Shown here: positions 55,901 to 64,000 of the stretch, in pieces
Layout of the letters: every line of letters begins with the position of its first letter
How positions within the stretch are numbered: position 1 is the stretch's first letter
Origin: Flavobacteriales bacterium
GTDB taxonomy: Bacteria; Bacteroidota; Bacteroidia; Flavobacteriales_E; Vicingaceae
Reading direction: 5' to 3'
DNA: 64,000 bases
Assembly (NCBI GenBank): GCA_015075325.1
Contig: JABTUP010000008.1
Span: 62,001 to 126,000 of the forward strand
Notes under the pieces: generated by a model
The model's input: the letters and a program-made list of their open reading frames with translations, nothing else
The model's database searches: none
Told to the model about the DNA's origin: nothing
Made by a program: the position numbers and the translations under genes

Positions 55901-56202
55901 AAATCAAAAAATTCTTCTTGGTCTTCAATTAGTTTTAGTGCTGTTTTAGAAGTATAAACAGCTAATTCATTACCTCCAGTATAAAAATAGGTTTCATACT
56001 TATCAAAGCGATAGTATTTCCATTCGTAGTTTTTAAACTGTACCCTATTTTTTCCAAATCCAGTATTTGTGCCGTTGTAAAATTGAGCTAAAACATAACT
56101 ATTATTTAGAGCAAATAAAGCCAAAAGCAGTGTAATAGCATGGTATTTAATATGTTGTTTAATGGCTTTAATTTTTAAAAAAACAGATGTAAAAATAATC
56201 AA
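52918..56202 (-). CDS. Large exported protein: peptidase-like domain, TolB propeller, C-terminal beta-barrel
   Basis: 1094 residues. Signal region (HAITLLLALFALNNSYVLAQ), an N-terminal part like Peptidase_MA/zincin-type domains (GIAHVLINQQVYG, LLNLPDWYVNGLTSYMAEPW) but without a clear HExxH, a TolB/PD40 propeller (SADGKSFAYVTDQLGKYKIYVY, WHPSGETLAFITEEKG, SDDGKQLIFSAVSKG, FVDGSTKIVFASNRS), and a C-terminal Omp85-like barrel (FADAGMAWDG ... VVGGYGFGARTSVLGYFLRADWAWGVENG ... YLSLSLDI). The start is TTG at 56202. Probably an outer-membrane protein of unknown task. Confidence 0.82.
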   Translation of the reverse strand: MIIFTSVFLKIKAIKQHIKYHAITLLLALFALNNSYVLAQFYNGTNTGFGKNRVQFKNYEWKYYRFDKYETYFYTGGNELAVYTSKTALKLIEDQEEFFDFDLKEKIQFIIYNKQSDFKQSNIGLSLENGEIGGVTQIMGSKVFLYFNGNHADFDKQLKNGIAHVLINQQVYGASWAAVVKNSSLLNLPDWYVNGLTSYMAEPWNPEIENKVRDGITSKKYQKFNRLTSEESIVAGHSIWSYIANTYGDNVIPNILYMTRLTQSVDRGFLYVLGVSLKTLRKDWYEYYQQEFENLPNNTLVYKQFEQLKIRKRREYKQYKSSADGKSFAYVTDQLGKYKIYVYYLDQKKQYKIYKREHKMYRINDKSYPILAWHPSGETLAFITEEKGLLMMHYFDINTGGIEVKALFNLEKVLDFGYSDDGKQLIFSAVSKGQSDLFLYNIGSNSQKNLTNDVYDDLNPRFVDGSTKIVFASNRSTDSLETKTKNKEITSKQFDIWVLDHTSPQKSLFRISSTKNENEIQPFGVDSAVYYLGLKNNVYNRYHAVKDSFITNIDTTIHYHKFYEVKPSNQNNSRGILEQNINSTGNFTELILDNYQYHLMSKDYSQILTAYPNFDTAIVKKNDSTLIANVISKPSVLLKPIPLTKDTVSEEVNIDKYVFEKEKEKINKRYISIGNNKIDSKDSTIKAFKLPNQRNYNLSFFNDNSSLKLTNSFTNQDYQIFTGGPFTGPSIGGVLKIGIVDLFEDYKLFGGARVSSGSREYFMTLQNYSQRRDKEYTFARSTADATDGFDIYGVTSNTVKYSVKYPFSEVTSMQFTTGVRNDVIVVKSIDRVSLLADNFNEYRGILRAAYVFDNSLPKMLNIYYGTKFKVFAEYYQEAFDNNDKVNGNTQVVGFDFRHSLQLSRELIWVNRVAASSSFGKEKLIYYLGSLDNWLDQFSNTSRFINQEDINRNINYRYQALAANLRGFPQNIRRGSNFAVVNSEVRFPVFSYFIRRPIRSQFIKNFQIIGFADAGMAWDGLNPYSDENTITKEIYDDGPLRVVVFKDSYPIVGGYGFGARTSVLGYFLRADWAWGVENGVSNDKPVFYLSLSLDI

Positions 56203-56261
56203 TTTTAATTCAAAAATAAGCAGCCAATTGAGATTACTGCCATCAAGAAAGTTTAAAATGA

Positions 56262-56269
56262 TAACTTTG
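56262..56269 (+). promoter_or_regulatory. -7 promoter element for the MBL-fold gene
   Basis: TAACTTTG fits TAnnTTTG, 26 bp before the ATG at 56296. Confidence 0.5.
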
Positions 56270-56295
56270 TTCTTTTTCTAACTTTTTTTAATGAA

Positions 56296-56934
56296 ATGAT
56301 AACAATACACACCTTTGCTTATAATGGTTTTCAAGAGAATACTTATGTTTTAACCGACGAAACCAATGAAGCTGTAATAATTGATCCGGGTTGCTATTCG
56401 GTTTCCGAACAAACAGAATTATTTAATTTTATTACCAAAAACAATCTAACACCAGTTAAACTGCTAAACACTCATTGCCATATCGACCATATTTTAGGAA
56501 ACAATTTTGTGTGTACCAAGTTTAATATTGAGCTTTATATTCATCAACTCGATTTACCAACTTTACATGCTACAACCGAATATGGTCATTTATATGGATT
56601 TACAGTCGATAAATCGCCTGAACCAGCTCATTTTTTAAACGATGGCGATGTGGTTAAATTTGGCAACTCCACTTTGAAAGTGTTATTTACTCCTGGACAC
56701 GCTCCAGGTCATGTGGTTTTTGTAAGTCATGAGCAACGATTTGTTATTAATGGCGATGTGCTTTTTAGAGGGAGTATTGGAAGAACCGATTTACCAGGAG
56801 GAAATCATCAAACATTAATTAACAGTATAAAAAACAAACTTTTTTCGTTGGCCGATGATTATGTAGTTCATACCGGACATGGGCCAACCACAACTATTGG
56901 TTATGAAAAAAAATACAACCCTTTTTTAACTTGA
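56296..56934 (+). CDS. MBL-fold hydrolase (glyoxalase II-like)
   Basis: 212 residues with metal ligands in LLNTHCHIDHILGN (the usual THxHxDH as THCHIDH), FTPGHAPGHVVFVS, INGDVLFRGSIGRTDLPGG and VHTGHGPTTTIGYEK. This pattern matches the YcbL/glyoxalase II-like group that hydrolyses thioesters such as S-lactoylglutathione-type compounds. Cytosolic. Its stop (TGA) overlaps the TTG start of the next gene. Confidence 0.9.
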   Translation: MITIHTFAYNGFQENTYVLTDETNEAVIIDPGCYSVSEQTELFNFITKNNLTPVKLLNTHCHIDHILGNNFVCTKFNIELYIHQLDLPTLHATTEYGHLYGFTVDKSPEPAHFLNDGDVVKFGNSTLKVLFTPGHAPGHVVFVSHEQRFVINGDVLFRGSIGRTDLPGGNHQTLINSIKNKLFSLADDYVVHTGHGPTTTIGYEKKYNPFLT

Positions 56935-57470
56935 AACCCGATTTAAGAAAAAATATTGATACGCCTTACCAACCAATTAAAGACAAAAGTAAGAATGCTA
57001 TAACCACCTCTATTTTTGGACTTTTTATAGGTTTTGGATTAATTATTTTAATGTATCCATTAACCTTAATTAACTTTTTTAAACTTACTCAGTTGTTTAT
57101 AGGGTTCTCTGTTGTTGGTTTTTTAATTCCTTTAAAGTTATATCAACGCTGGTTTCATTTTATTAAATACGAAATGATTTTATTTAACCTCATGGGTGTT
57201 GGTCCATTTTTTACAGCCTTGTTTTTAGTTTTAAACTTCTTGTTTAGCTCAAATTTACAAACAATTAATTATGAGATAATTGGATTCGAAAAAAGTGGTA
57301 GCGGAATCGACTTGAAATTACGCTCAGAAATACAAAAAATTAATTCAAAAATAACCCACATTAGTGAAGTTGATTTAGAAGAATTTAGTGCTGCAAAAAC
57401 CATCGATATTACCTTAGCCGATGGTTTATTTGGCTTTAAAGTTATAAAAGACCGAACTTTCAAAAAATAA
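56931..57470 (+). CDS. Hypothetical membrane protein
   Basis: 179 residues with three hydrophobic segments (AITTSIFGLFIGFGLIILMYPL, LFIGFSVVGFLIPLKLY, MILFNLMGVGPFFTALFLVLNFLF) and a soluble C-terminal domain (GFEKSGSGIDLKLRSEIQKINSKITH). No family recognised. It starts with TTG inside the preceding stop codon (TTGA), so it is translationally coupled to the MBL-fold gene. Confidence 0.7.
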   Translation: MKPDLRKNIDTPYQPIKDKSKNAITTSIFGLFIGFGLIILMYPLTLINFFKLTQLFIGFSVVGFLIPLKLYQRWFHFIKYEMILFNLMGVGPFFTALFLVLNFLFSSNLQTINYEIIGFEKSGSGIDLKLRSEIQKINSKITHISEVDLEEFSAAKTIDITLADGLFGFKVIKDRTFKK

Positions 57471-57560
57471 ATAAACAGTAATAATACCTACTAATTTTAA
57501 GTATTAACCATTTTGAAATTACCCAATTATACCGTTTTTATTTTGAATTATTGAGCTGAA

Positions 57561-57582
57561 TTTTAGGTGTATAAACCTAAAA
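57561..57582 (+). repeat. Inverted repeat just upstream of the next gene
   Basis: TTTTAGGT pairs with ACCTAAAA around GTATAA, 10 bp before the ATG at 57593. Could be a 5' leader hairpin or operator. Confidence 0.45.
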
Positions 57583-57592
57583 ATTTAGCACC

Positions 57593-58324
57593 ATGAAAAA
57601 AATTACTCTTTTAACCTTTGTTTTAGTAATTTTTGTCCCAACTATTTTTTTTGCTCAATACAGCAATGCAGTACGACTAAAAATTGAAGGAAATGGATAT
57701 GCCGACGAAACCATTGTTCGTTTAATAAACGATGCTACTCCTGATTTTGACTCAAATTACGATGCTTATAAAATTATAAGCCCTAATAATGCTGTACCCT
57801 CTATCTATTCAAAGCTAGCGTGCAATAGTAATTTGTCTATCAACTCATTACCGCTTTACAATAAAGATACAACCATTGAAATTCACACCAATATTCCTGT
57901 AGCTGGTTTTTATACCATAACTTTAGAAGAGGTTTTTCCTATAGATAATGAATATACCATTAACTTAAAAGAGGTAAATTCTGGTGAAAACATCAACTTA
58001 ACTACAGCCTCAAGTAAGCTAATTTATCTTGAACCAAACAATGGAAATAGTTTAACTTTTTTGTTTGAACTTTCTAAAACACTCTCTACAGGATTAAACG
58101 AGCTAATCAACACAAGCTCTGATGTAATTTTAACTAAAGGAAACGGAATTTTCGAAATTCATTTTAATCATTTCAATGCAAATTTTATGGTGTTAGACAT
58201 AACCGGGAAAACAGTTATTAAACAACAAACTGTTACTAAACAAACTAAAATAGATTTATCGTCTCAACCCAGAGGTATTTATTTTGTTAAAACAGATTCG
58301 TTTACCCATAAAATTTTAAGGTAA
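57593..58324 (+). CDS. T9SS type A sorting domain protein
   Basis: 243 residues: signal peptide (MKKITLLTFVLVIFVPTIFFAQ), a beta-rich body, and a C-terminal type A sorting domain (FNANFMVLDITGKTVIKQQTVTKQTKIDLSSQPRGIYFVKTDSFTHKILR). It should pass the outer membrane by T9SS and be attached or released at the surface. No enzymatic motif seen. First of three T9SS-exported proteins in a row. Confidence 0.85.
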   Translation: MKKITLLTFVLVIFVPTIFFAQYSNAVRLKIEGNGYADETIVRLINDATPDFDSNYDAYKIISPNNAVPSIYSKLACNSNLSINSLPLYNKDTTIEIHTNIPVAGFYTITLEEVFPIDNEYTINLKEVNSGENINLTTASSKLIYLEPNNGNSLTFLFELSKTLSTGLNELINTSSDVILTKGNGIFEIHFNHFNANFMVLDITGKTVIKQQTVTKQTKIDLSSQPRGIYFVKTDSFTHKILR

Positions 58325-58486
58325 AATCCTTTAAAAATTTCGATTTTTTTTAATTTGCTTAATTACCATAAATAAAAAAATTGCCCTTCTCCTTTTTTTG
58401 TTTTATTTTAGCAAAACAATCCACAATTTTACTATGTTTTTAAACACAATTTATACCACTAAACCCAACTCAACCCTTGCTGCCGT

Positions 58487-58513
58487 AGAGAGAGAGAGAG
58501 AGAGAGAGAGAGA
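58487..58513 (+). repeat. (AG)13 microsatellite
   Basis: Thirteen uninterrupted AG units, then A. It lies in the 372-bp gap 58325-58696, about 184 bp upstream of the T9SS type B gene. No gene is seen in the gap; a minus-strand frame across it codes only Ser-Leu repeats. Slipped-strand mutation there could change promoter spacing. Confidence 0.9.
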
Positions 58514-58592
58514 ACTTTCTACTTTACAAACTTTATAAACTTTCAACTCAAAAGAAAGGAGGTGCTTATGAATAGATGAGCCGCCTCTAATT

Positions 58593-58624
58593 GCTTTTGC
58601 CTTTTGCCAAGCAAAACCAAAAGC
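58593..58624. repeat. Imperfect inverted repeat
   Basis: GCTTTTGCCTTTTGC faces GCAAAACCAAAAGC with a short AAG-like loop and one bulge. It lies between the AG tract and the downstream gene and could be a repeat element or attenuator. Confidence 0.45.
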
Positions 58625-58696
58625 CACTTTTTCGCTTATTTTTGAGTTGATAAAAATGAGCAACAATTAACTATTTTTTTAAACAAACTTTAACAA

Positions 58697-59668
58697 TTGT
58701 ATAAACCTTTTTACATATTATTTCTATTACTAATAATAAGCGTTAGCAGTAACAAGGCTCAAAACCTCGTTTTTAATGGCGATTTTGAGATTTTTGATAC
58801 TTGTCCAATTAGCCCATCTGGTCCAGGCAACTTACAAATAGAACATTGCACAGGGTGGACAGCTCCAACAAAGCTAGGTACATCTGACTATTTTAATGTG
58901 TGTAATGGTGCTTCTGTAGGGGTACCTAATAATATTTTCGGTTATCAACCAGCTTTTAATGGCAATGGATACTGTGGAATTTTTACTTGGGATATTGATT
59001 TTGGATTTGAATATAGAGAATATCTTCAAACCAAATTGATACAGCCTTTAATTGCTGGGAATGAATATTATTTTTCTTTTTATGTTTCTAATCAAGGATT
59101 TAATTATTCATTGGAAAAAATAGGTGCATTGTTTAGTAGTAATAATTTTAATGCTGTTACTTATTCTCCAATTGTTGCTATTCCGCAAGTGGTTAATCAA
59201 AATGGATTTTTAACAGATAGTTTGGGGTGGACTAAGATTGAAGGAGAATTTATAGCCCAAGGTGGAGAACTATATGTAACTATTGGATATTTTGAAGATA
59301 GCTTATCTGTTACAGACACATTAAGACCTCAATCTTCTGGTCTTATTTCTTTATCAAGCTACTATTATGTAGATGGTGTTGAATTGGTTGATATTACTGA
59401 CGATATTCCATTAGATAACGATTCAGTAGTGATTCCAAATGTAATAACACCAAATGGAGATGGAACAAATGATTTATTCCAATTGAATTTCCCTGTTATT
59501 TCAACAGAGATATACAACCGTTGGGGACAACAACTATTTAAAAGTAATAATGATGCCTTTTGGGATGGCAGAACCACTAGTGGTAATGAAGTACCCGAAG
59601 GAACATATTATTACATTATAGTAACAGAAAAAGAAACGTATAAAGGTTATTTACAATTGTTAAGGTGA
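58697..59668 (+). CDS. T9SS type B sorting domain protein
   Basis: 323 residues. Start TTG at 58697, since an in-frame TAA lies two codons upstream and no ATG fits; signal peptide YKPFYILFLLLIISVSSNKAQ. The body (NLVFNGDFEIFDTCPISPSG ... GNGYCGIFTW ... NEYYFSFYVSNQGFNYSLEKIGALFSS) is like a carbohydrate-binding/jelly-roll module found in Bacteroidota surface proteins. The last 85 residues (IPNVITPNGDGTNDLFQLNFP ... EIYNRWGQQLF ... GTYYYIIVTEKETYKGYLQLLR) are the type B sorting domain. The next gene starts near its stop. Confidence 0.88.
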   Translation: MYKPFYILFLLLIISVSSNKAQNLVFNGDFEIFDTCPISPSGPGNLQIEHCTGWTAPTKLGTSDYFNVCNGASVGVPNNIFGYQPAFNGNGYCGIFTWDIDFGFEYREYLQTKLIQPLIAGNEYYFSFYVSNQGFNYSLEKIGALFSSNNFNAVTYSPIVAIPQVVNQNGFLTDSLGWTKIEGEFIAQGGELYVTIGYFEDSLSVTDTLRPQSSGLISLSSYYYVDGVELVDITDDIPLDNDSVVIPNVITPNGDGTNDLFQLNFPVISTEIYNRWGQQLFKSNNDAFWDGRTTSGNEVPEGTYYYIIVTEKETYKGYLQLLR

Positions 59669-61901
59669 AAAATCTTAACAAAATGAAAAAAATAAAAATT
59701 CTAGTAGCCTCGCTATTGTTGGGAGGTTTTACTTATGGACAAACTGCACCTCAAGGTGCACCTCCTGTAAACAATACTAACACTCAAGCAAGAAGTGCTT
59801 GGTATAGAGGTGGAAACTTTGCTGGTGGACCAGCAGGTAATAACAACATCTTTGGTACAATGGCTGGATTTAACTCGCCAATCTATACTTATACCAACGG
59901 TATAGCTCGAATAAAATTAAATGGAACATTTGGCGGAGCAACACCACAATACACCATTGAGGGCTATGGTGCTGCACAAGGTGTAAACACTAGTGGCTAC
60001 TTACTATTGGGGCAAGATGGACAAACACAAAACGGAAACCCTTCCTTGTTTAACTCCAAAGGAGCATTTTCTATGCTGCACCTCAACGGCATACAAAACA
60101 CCAACGGTGGTGGTTTTGTGCAAGAATTTGGTTATCGCCCTTGGATGCAAACAGGCATTACTTTTACTGGTAACAACGATTTAATGTATTTTGGTATTAG
60201 AAGATTAGCCGCAGGGCAAGATTTATCGGAGTTAGGCGTTACTTGGAGCGATAACAGTGGAAATGGTTTTCCTGGCCCCGATGATTTTGTTTTTCGATTT
60301 ACCTCTGGAGGAAACGGAAACACAGCAATATCAAACAACTTATCTGCCGAAAATGATTTAGACGGAAGACACATTGCACGTTTTGCTGGTACTGGCGAAT
60401 TAGGTTTGGGCAATACTTTCGGCACAGGAAACCCAATGTATGTTCGCCCACAATCGCTTATGCACATGAGTTTAGATTTAAACAAAGAAGTGTGGCTACA
60501 AATAACCAACCAACTAGGTACCGACCAAACAGTTGATGATGGTTTACGAATGGGAATTGAAGCAGGAAATAACCCCACAGCATTTTTACGTTGGCAAGAA
60601 CGTACACCATTTATTATACAAACCGATTGGAATAATGGTGCAGGCGGTATTAATAATGGTGAACGTATGCGTATCAGCAGTATTAATGCTCCCGGAATAC
60701 CTAATCCAGCAGGTTTGCCAAATAACACAACTCGTGTTGCCATTAGCCACATGGGTAACAACCCTATTTCAGTTCCTCGAAGTTTATTACACTTGGGTTA
60801 TAACACAGGAAACGGAGCACCTGGTACATTTATTACCGACGGTTGGAGAGATTGGATGGATATAGGAACCTTTACCAACAATGGAACAGACAACATGTAT
60901 GTTGGGTTAAAAAACGAAGGAACAGACCGATTTGATGCAGTTATCAATTGGGGCGATAACCAAGTAGCAGGAACAACACCAAACGGCCCCGATAATTTAC
61001 GTTTTATCTTTACCTCTACCACCACAGCATTACCACCAGGTCAAGGCGACCCAGTTTCGCAAAGTAACGATGGCTTAGAAACTGCTCGATTAGAGCCCAC
61101 CGCTGCCTCTACAATGGGAACCAACTATGGTATGATGGGTATTGGAAATTTCTCCCCAACAGGACCAAATATAGCTGCTCAAGATGTGGTAGATGCCAAA
61201 CTCGATATTGATGGCGATTTACGTATTAGAACGGTAACACAAGATACTACATTGTTACAAGTGTTGGTAATCGACAGCAACGACCACAATAGAGTACATT
61301 GGAGAAGTATTGATGATTTGGGAGGCAATGTAACTGCTGATAATGGATTGAGTATTAATCCTGCTAATAATGTGCAGCTGGGACATTTACCAGGAAATAC
61401 TGGAGGTGAGCTTATAAGAAATACAGAAATTCCTACAAATGGATATAATATTACATTCCCAGGTGGTGGAACATCTGGAATAGATCAATTTATTATTGGA
61501 AATCCGCTAACAACTTCAGCAGCTAAATTTCAAGTATGGTCAGAATCAGAAGATTTTTCAGTAATTGGCATTAATAGCGTATTAGGTACTCAAGTATCAG
61601 TGGGTGTAAGAGGTCAATCCTTAGGGGGAGCAATTCACAACATTGGTGTACAAGGAATTTCAACATCGCAAAGCAATCAAAATGTTGGTATTAGAGGTAT
61701 TGCAGCTAATGGAAATAACTATAACCTTGCAGGTGATTTCGATATTCCAGCTACTACTACCCTTAATAATTGGGGTGTACACTCTGAAGTTGTTGGTTCA
61801 AGTAGTGGACGTAACGTAGGTGGAGAACTTAATGCTATAGGAGTAAACAATCAACAAAACTATGGTGTTATTTGTCGAGCCAGTAGCGGTAACATAAATT
61901 A

Positions 61902-62919
61902 ACGTGAGTTCGATATAAGCTTAACCAATTCTTTGAAGTTTATCAATATTAATATTTGGTTTAGAAGGATAGAAAGAATAAGCGATAAGACCAGAAATTA
62001 AGTTGATTATGAAGTTGTTAAAACTTCTATGTCTAGAGTGTTCAATTTGACACTGATTCTTTAGGATGTCATTAACACTTTCAACAACAGCACGTTTTCT
62101 TAACAATATTTTATCGTAAATGTTCATCAAAGCATTTTTCATGTTCTTTTTTATCTTGGTAACAAGGTGAATTCCATCTACAAAAAGCTGTTCGAATAAA
62201 TCCTGTCCTAGATACCCTCTGTCGGCAAATATTTTTCCAAAAACTTTATTGTGAAATGCTTTATCTTTCAGTGGTTGTCTATCATCTACATTACCTTTGG
62301 TAATTAAAAAATCAATTATTTCTCCACGTTCATTAATGATAATGTGAAGTTTAAAGCCAAAGAACCATCCCATAGAACCCTTACCTTTTTCTGCAATATT
62401 TTTAAACACCTTATTTTGGTGCTCTCTTTTTGGGTGGCATACTTTAATCAACGTAGAATCCATGAATGAAATACCCGAACATTTACCAAGGCAACGCATT
62501 TGAAGAAAAAGCACCATTGGAACGATAGATTTTTGTTGAAGTTCTACAAATCGGTTGTACGAAACTGTTGACGGAAACTCACTCTTCATGTATCTACATA
62601 CGTGATTTATGTAAAAGTGCTTTAAACAACGATAGCCTTTTAAATGAAATAGAAGCATAATTGTTATTACCTCGCTTTGTGACATTCGATACTTCCTATT
62701 GCGTTTTTTGATAGATAATCCCTCTTCTATAGAATTTGAATCTATGGTTTTGTTTAATTCTTTACAGAAATCGTCTATTAAACAGAAAATTTCAATAATT
62801 TTATCGTTAGAGTACATAAGCAGAATTATTAGTTAAATATTTGATTTTGAATTAGTTAAATATACTAATTTTTCTGCTTATTCTCTGTTTTTTTTACTCT
62901 TTTTATATCGAACTCACGT
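61902..62919 (-). mobile_element. IS982-family insertion sequence
   Basis: 1018 bp with perfect 17-bp terminal inverted repeats (ACGTGAGTTCGATATAA at 61902-61918, its complement at 62903-62919) and a 7-bp target duplication TAAATTA at 61895-61901 and 62920-62926. It has one intact transposase gene. The identical ends and duplications suggest a recent insertion. Confidence 0.95.
61921..62817 (-). CDS. IS982-family transposase
   Basis: 298 residues, normal length. The DDE residues are seen in ISFMDSTLIKVCHPKRE (D), IFADRGYLGQDLF (D) and AVVESVNDILKNQCQIEHSRHRS (E), the IS982 pattern. N-terminal region RNRKYRMSQSEVITIMLLFHLKGYRCLKHFYINHVC is also typical. It seems intact and so capable of moving the element. 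Confidence 0.95.
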   Translation of the reverse strand: MYSNDKIIEIFCLIDDFCKELNKTIDSNSIEEGLSIKKRNRKYRMSQSEVITIMLLFHLKGYRCLKHFYINHVCRYMKSEFPSTVSYNRFVELQQKSIVPMVLFLQMRCLGKCSGISFMDSTLIKVCHPKREHQNKVFKNIAEKGKGSMGWFFGFKLHIIINERGEIIDFLITKGNVDDRQPLKDKAFHNKVFGKIFADRGYLGQDLFEQLFVDGIHLVTKIKKNMKNALMNIYDKILLRKRAVVESVNDILKNQCQIEHSRHRSFNNFIINLISGLIAYSFYPSKPNINIDKLQRIG

Positions 62920-63783
62920 TAAATTATGGTATTTATAGTAGTGCATTTGGTGGCACAACAAATTGGGCAGGATATTTCAATGGTAATGTTTATATATCAG
63001 GAACTTATGGCCCTTCTGATGCAAACTTAAAAACCAATGTTTTAGAAATTACAAACGCTATTGACGTAATTAATCAATTAAATCCTGTGAGTTTCGATTT
63101 CGATAATGCTGCTAAACCTCGTTTAAATTTACAACAAGGCAAACAATATGGTTTAATTGCCCAAGAAGTAGAAACTATTTTACCAGAATTAGTTGGAACA
63201 TCTGTTTTACCAGCAGAGTACGATAGTTTAGGTAATGAAATTGATGCTTCTTTTGAATTTAAAACACTTGATTACGAAAAATTTGTTCCAATCTTAATTG
63301 CTGGAATGAAAGAACAACAAGAAGTTATCAACGATTTGCAATCAACCATAGAAGACCTCAAAAACTGTTTAAATAATGCAAACATTTGTACCGAAGGCAA
63401 CAAAACAATTAATCAAGAGTTGAACAACGAAGTAAATCAACTCAGCATTGAGCTAACCAATCATAGCAGCATTATTTTAGACCAAAATTTACCTAACCCA
63501 TTTGCAGAAAACACAGTAATTAACTACAATATACCAACAGAAGTAATGGAAGCTAAATTGATGTTTTACGATTTAAACGGTCGTATCATCAAAGAACTGA
63601 TAATTGAAGAACGTGGCGAAAGTAAACTTACTGTTTATGGTGAAAACCTAAAAACAGGCATTTACACCTACAGCCTTATTGCTGATGGTGAGTTAATTGC
63701 CACTAAAAAAATGGTGAAAAAGTAGGGAAGTTAGAAGACAGAAGTCGGAAGTCGGAAGTTTGAAGATTTGGATTTTGTCAACT

Positions 63784-63833
63784 GAAAACCGAAGTTGAAT
63801 TTCGATAAAACCCGAAATTTTACTTCGGTTTTC
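63784..63833. terminator. Terminator after the S74 protein gene
   Basis: GAAAACCGAAGT pairs perfectly (12 bp) with ACTTCGGTTTTC, with a second nested AATTTCG/CGAAATT stem in the loop. Lies between the interrupted gene and priA. Confidence 0.7.
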
Positions 63834-63846
63834 TTAATTTTACCAC

Positions 63847-64000
63847 ATGGCAAAAGAGACTAAATTTATTGATGTGGTACTTCCTTTATCGGTACCCAAT
63901 TTATTTACTTACCGCTTGCCTTTCGAATTAAACGAATACATACAAATTGGTCAGCGAGTTATTGTTCCATTTGGTAAAGGCGGAAAACTATATACCGCTT
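63847..64000 (+). CDS. priA: Primosomal protein N' (PriA), 3' end outside window
   Basis: Only the first 51 codons are visible: MAKETKFIDVVLPLSVPNLFTYRLP then FELNEYIQIGQRVIVPFGKGGKLYTA, matching the PriA 3'-DNA-end-binding domain. It restarts replication at stalled forks. A weak -7-like TAATTTTA lies just upstream. Confidence 0.88.
   Translation, partial: MAKETKFIDVVLPLSVPNLFTYRLPFELNEYIQIGQRVIVPFGKGGKLYTA

Larger units (their letters stand above)
59683..63725 (+). pseudogene. Peptidase_S74-type T9SS surface protein interrupted by IS982
   Basis: Start ATG 59683 (MKKIKILVASLLLGGFTYGQ signal peptide). The 5' part runs to a stop made by the insertion at 61900-61902; the 3' part resumes at 62927. 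Removing the IS and one copy of the target duplication gives AAC ATA AAT TAT GGT, in frame, and an uninterrupted protein of about 1005 residues. The 3' part holds an intramolecular chaperone (Peptidase_S74-like: SDANLKTNVLEITNAIDVINQLNPVSFDF, YGLIAQEVETILPELV, FVPILIAGMKEQQEVINDL) and a type A sorting domain (NPFAENTVINYNIP ... YDLNGRIIKEL ... LKTGIYTYSLIADGELIATKKMV). As it stands it is split. Confidence 0.9.

Noticed and set aside
58451..58666. Minus-strand frame across the AG repeat
   Set aside because: It encodes a Ser-Leu repeat from the microsatellite and an inverted repeat; no start signal or family character.
60132..60761. Long antisense frame in the S74 protein gene
   Set aside because: It lies fully opposite a gene with clear coding character; its Pro/Ser-rich product matches nothing.
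63740..63765. Short tandem GAAGTCG units after the S74 gene
   Set aside because: Only about two to three imperfect units, common in gaps of such genomes; no link to a function seen.
1..64000. CRISPR array or rRNA operon
   Set aside because: No regularly spaced direct repeats with unique spacers and no rRNA-like sequence were seen on reading.

Overview
The window is chromosomal DNA of a low-GC member of the Bacteroidota, most likely Flavobacteriales. The evidence is gliding/type IX secretion (T9SS) sorting domains of types A and B, a PorP/SprF protein, many TAnnTTTG -7 promoter elements, a Bacteroidota-type integrase, ribosomal protein bTHX and an IS982 element. No species can be named from the sequence alone.

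Layout. 1-7007: probable right end of an integrated element, with a 5'-truncated RHS/YD-repeat protein and overlapping small lipoprotein, an FG-GAP T9SS cargo with a PorP/SprF partner, and a tyrosine integrase beside a tRNA-Asp 3'-end remnant. 7096-13518: cyclophilin lipoprotein, an ogt gene with a truncated tandem copy, DEAD helicase, a tRNA-Pro/GIY-YIG cluster with broken tRNA halves, trxB and a 3-hydroxyacyl-CoA dehydrogenase. 13675-16914: the conserved thrS-infC-rpmI-rplT operon. 16996-20780: XRE regulator with a palindrome-rich intergenic region, MFS transporter, typA. 20810-28341: methyltransferase-ZIP-GNAT operon, then a SpoIIE phosphatase, SiaB-like kinase and SiaC-like protein (a phospho-switch) and two small genes. 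28342-35165: accessory segment with a frameshifted aminotransferase, a giant STAND-type NTPase with a C-terminal phospholipase D-like domain split exactly at an A7 slippery heptamer, and a small tyrosine phosphatase. 35506-50212: ECF sigma factor with a membrane-anchored double formylglycine-generating-enzyme-like protein, then housekeeping genes (pseudouridine synthase, S4 protein, gyrA, clpC, bTHX). 50470-57470: AAA/DUF4143 ATPase, M20 amidohydrolase, large TolB-propeller/beta-barrel protein, metallo-beta-lactamase. 57593-63725: T9SS surface proteins, an (AG)13 microsatellite, and a Peptidase_S74-type protein cut by an IS982 element whose removal restores the frame. The window ends inside priA.

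The strongest candidate for something undescribed is the STAND/PLD-like gene (29821-34781). It looks like an anti-phage effector whose full-length form needs a -1 frameshift at A_AAA_AAA, which is in the correct phase and directly followed by a perfect 7-bp hairpin. Other notable points are the five TTTACA-type palindromes beside the XRE gene, the tRNA-Asp attachment remnant, the tRNA-Pro/GIY-YIG palindrome unit, and the IS982 insertion with a clean 7-bp target duplication.
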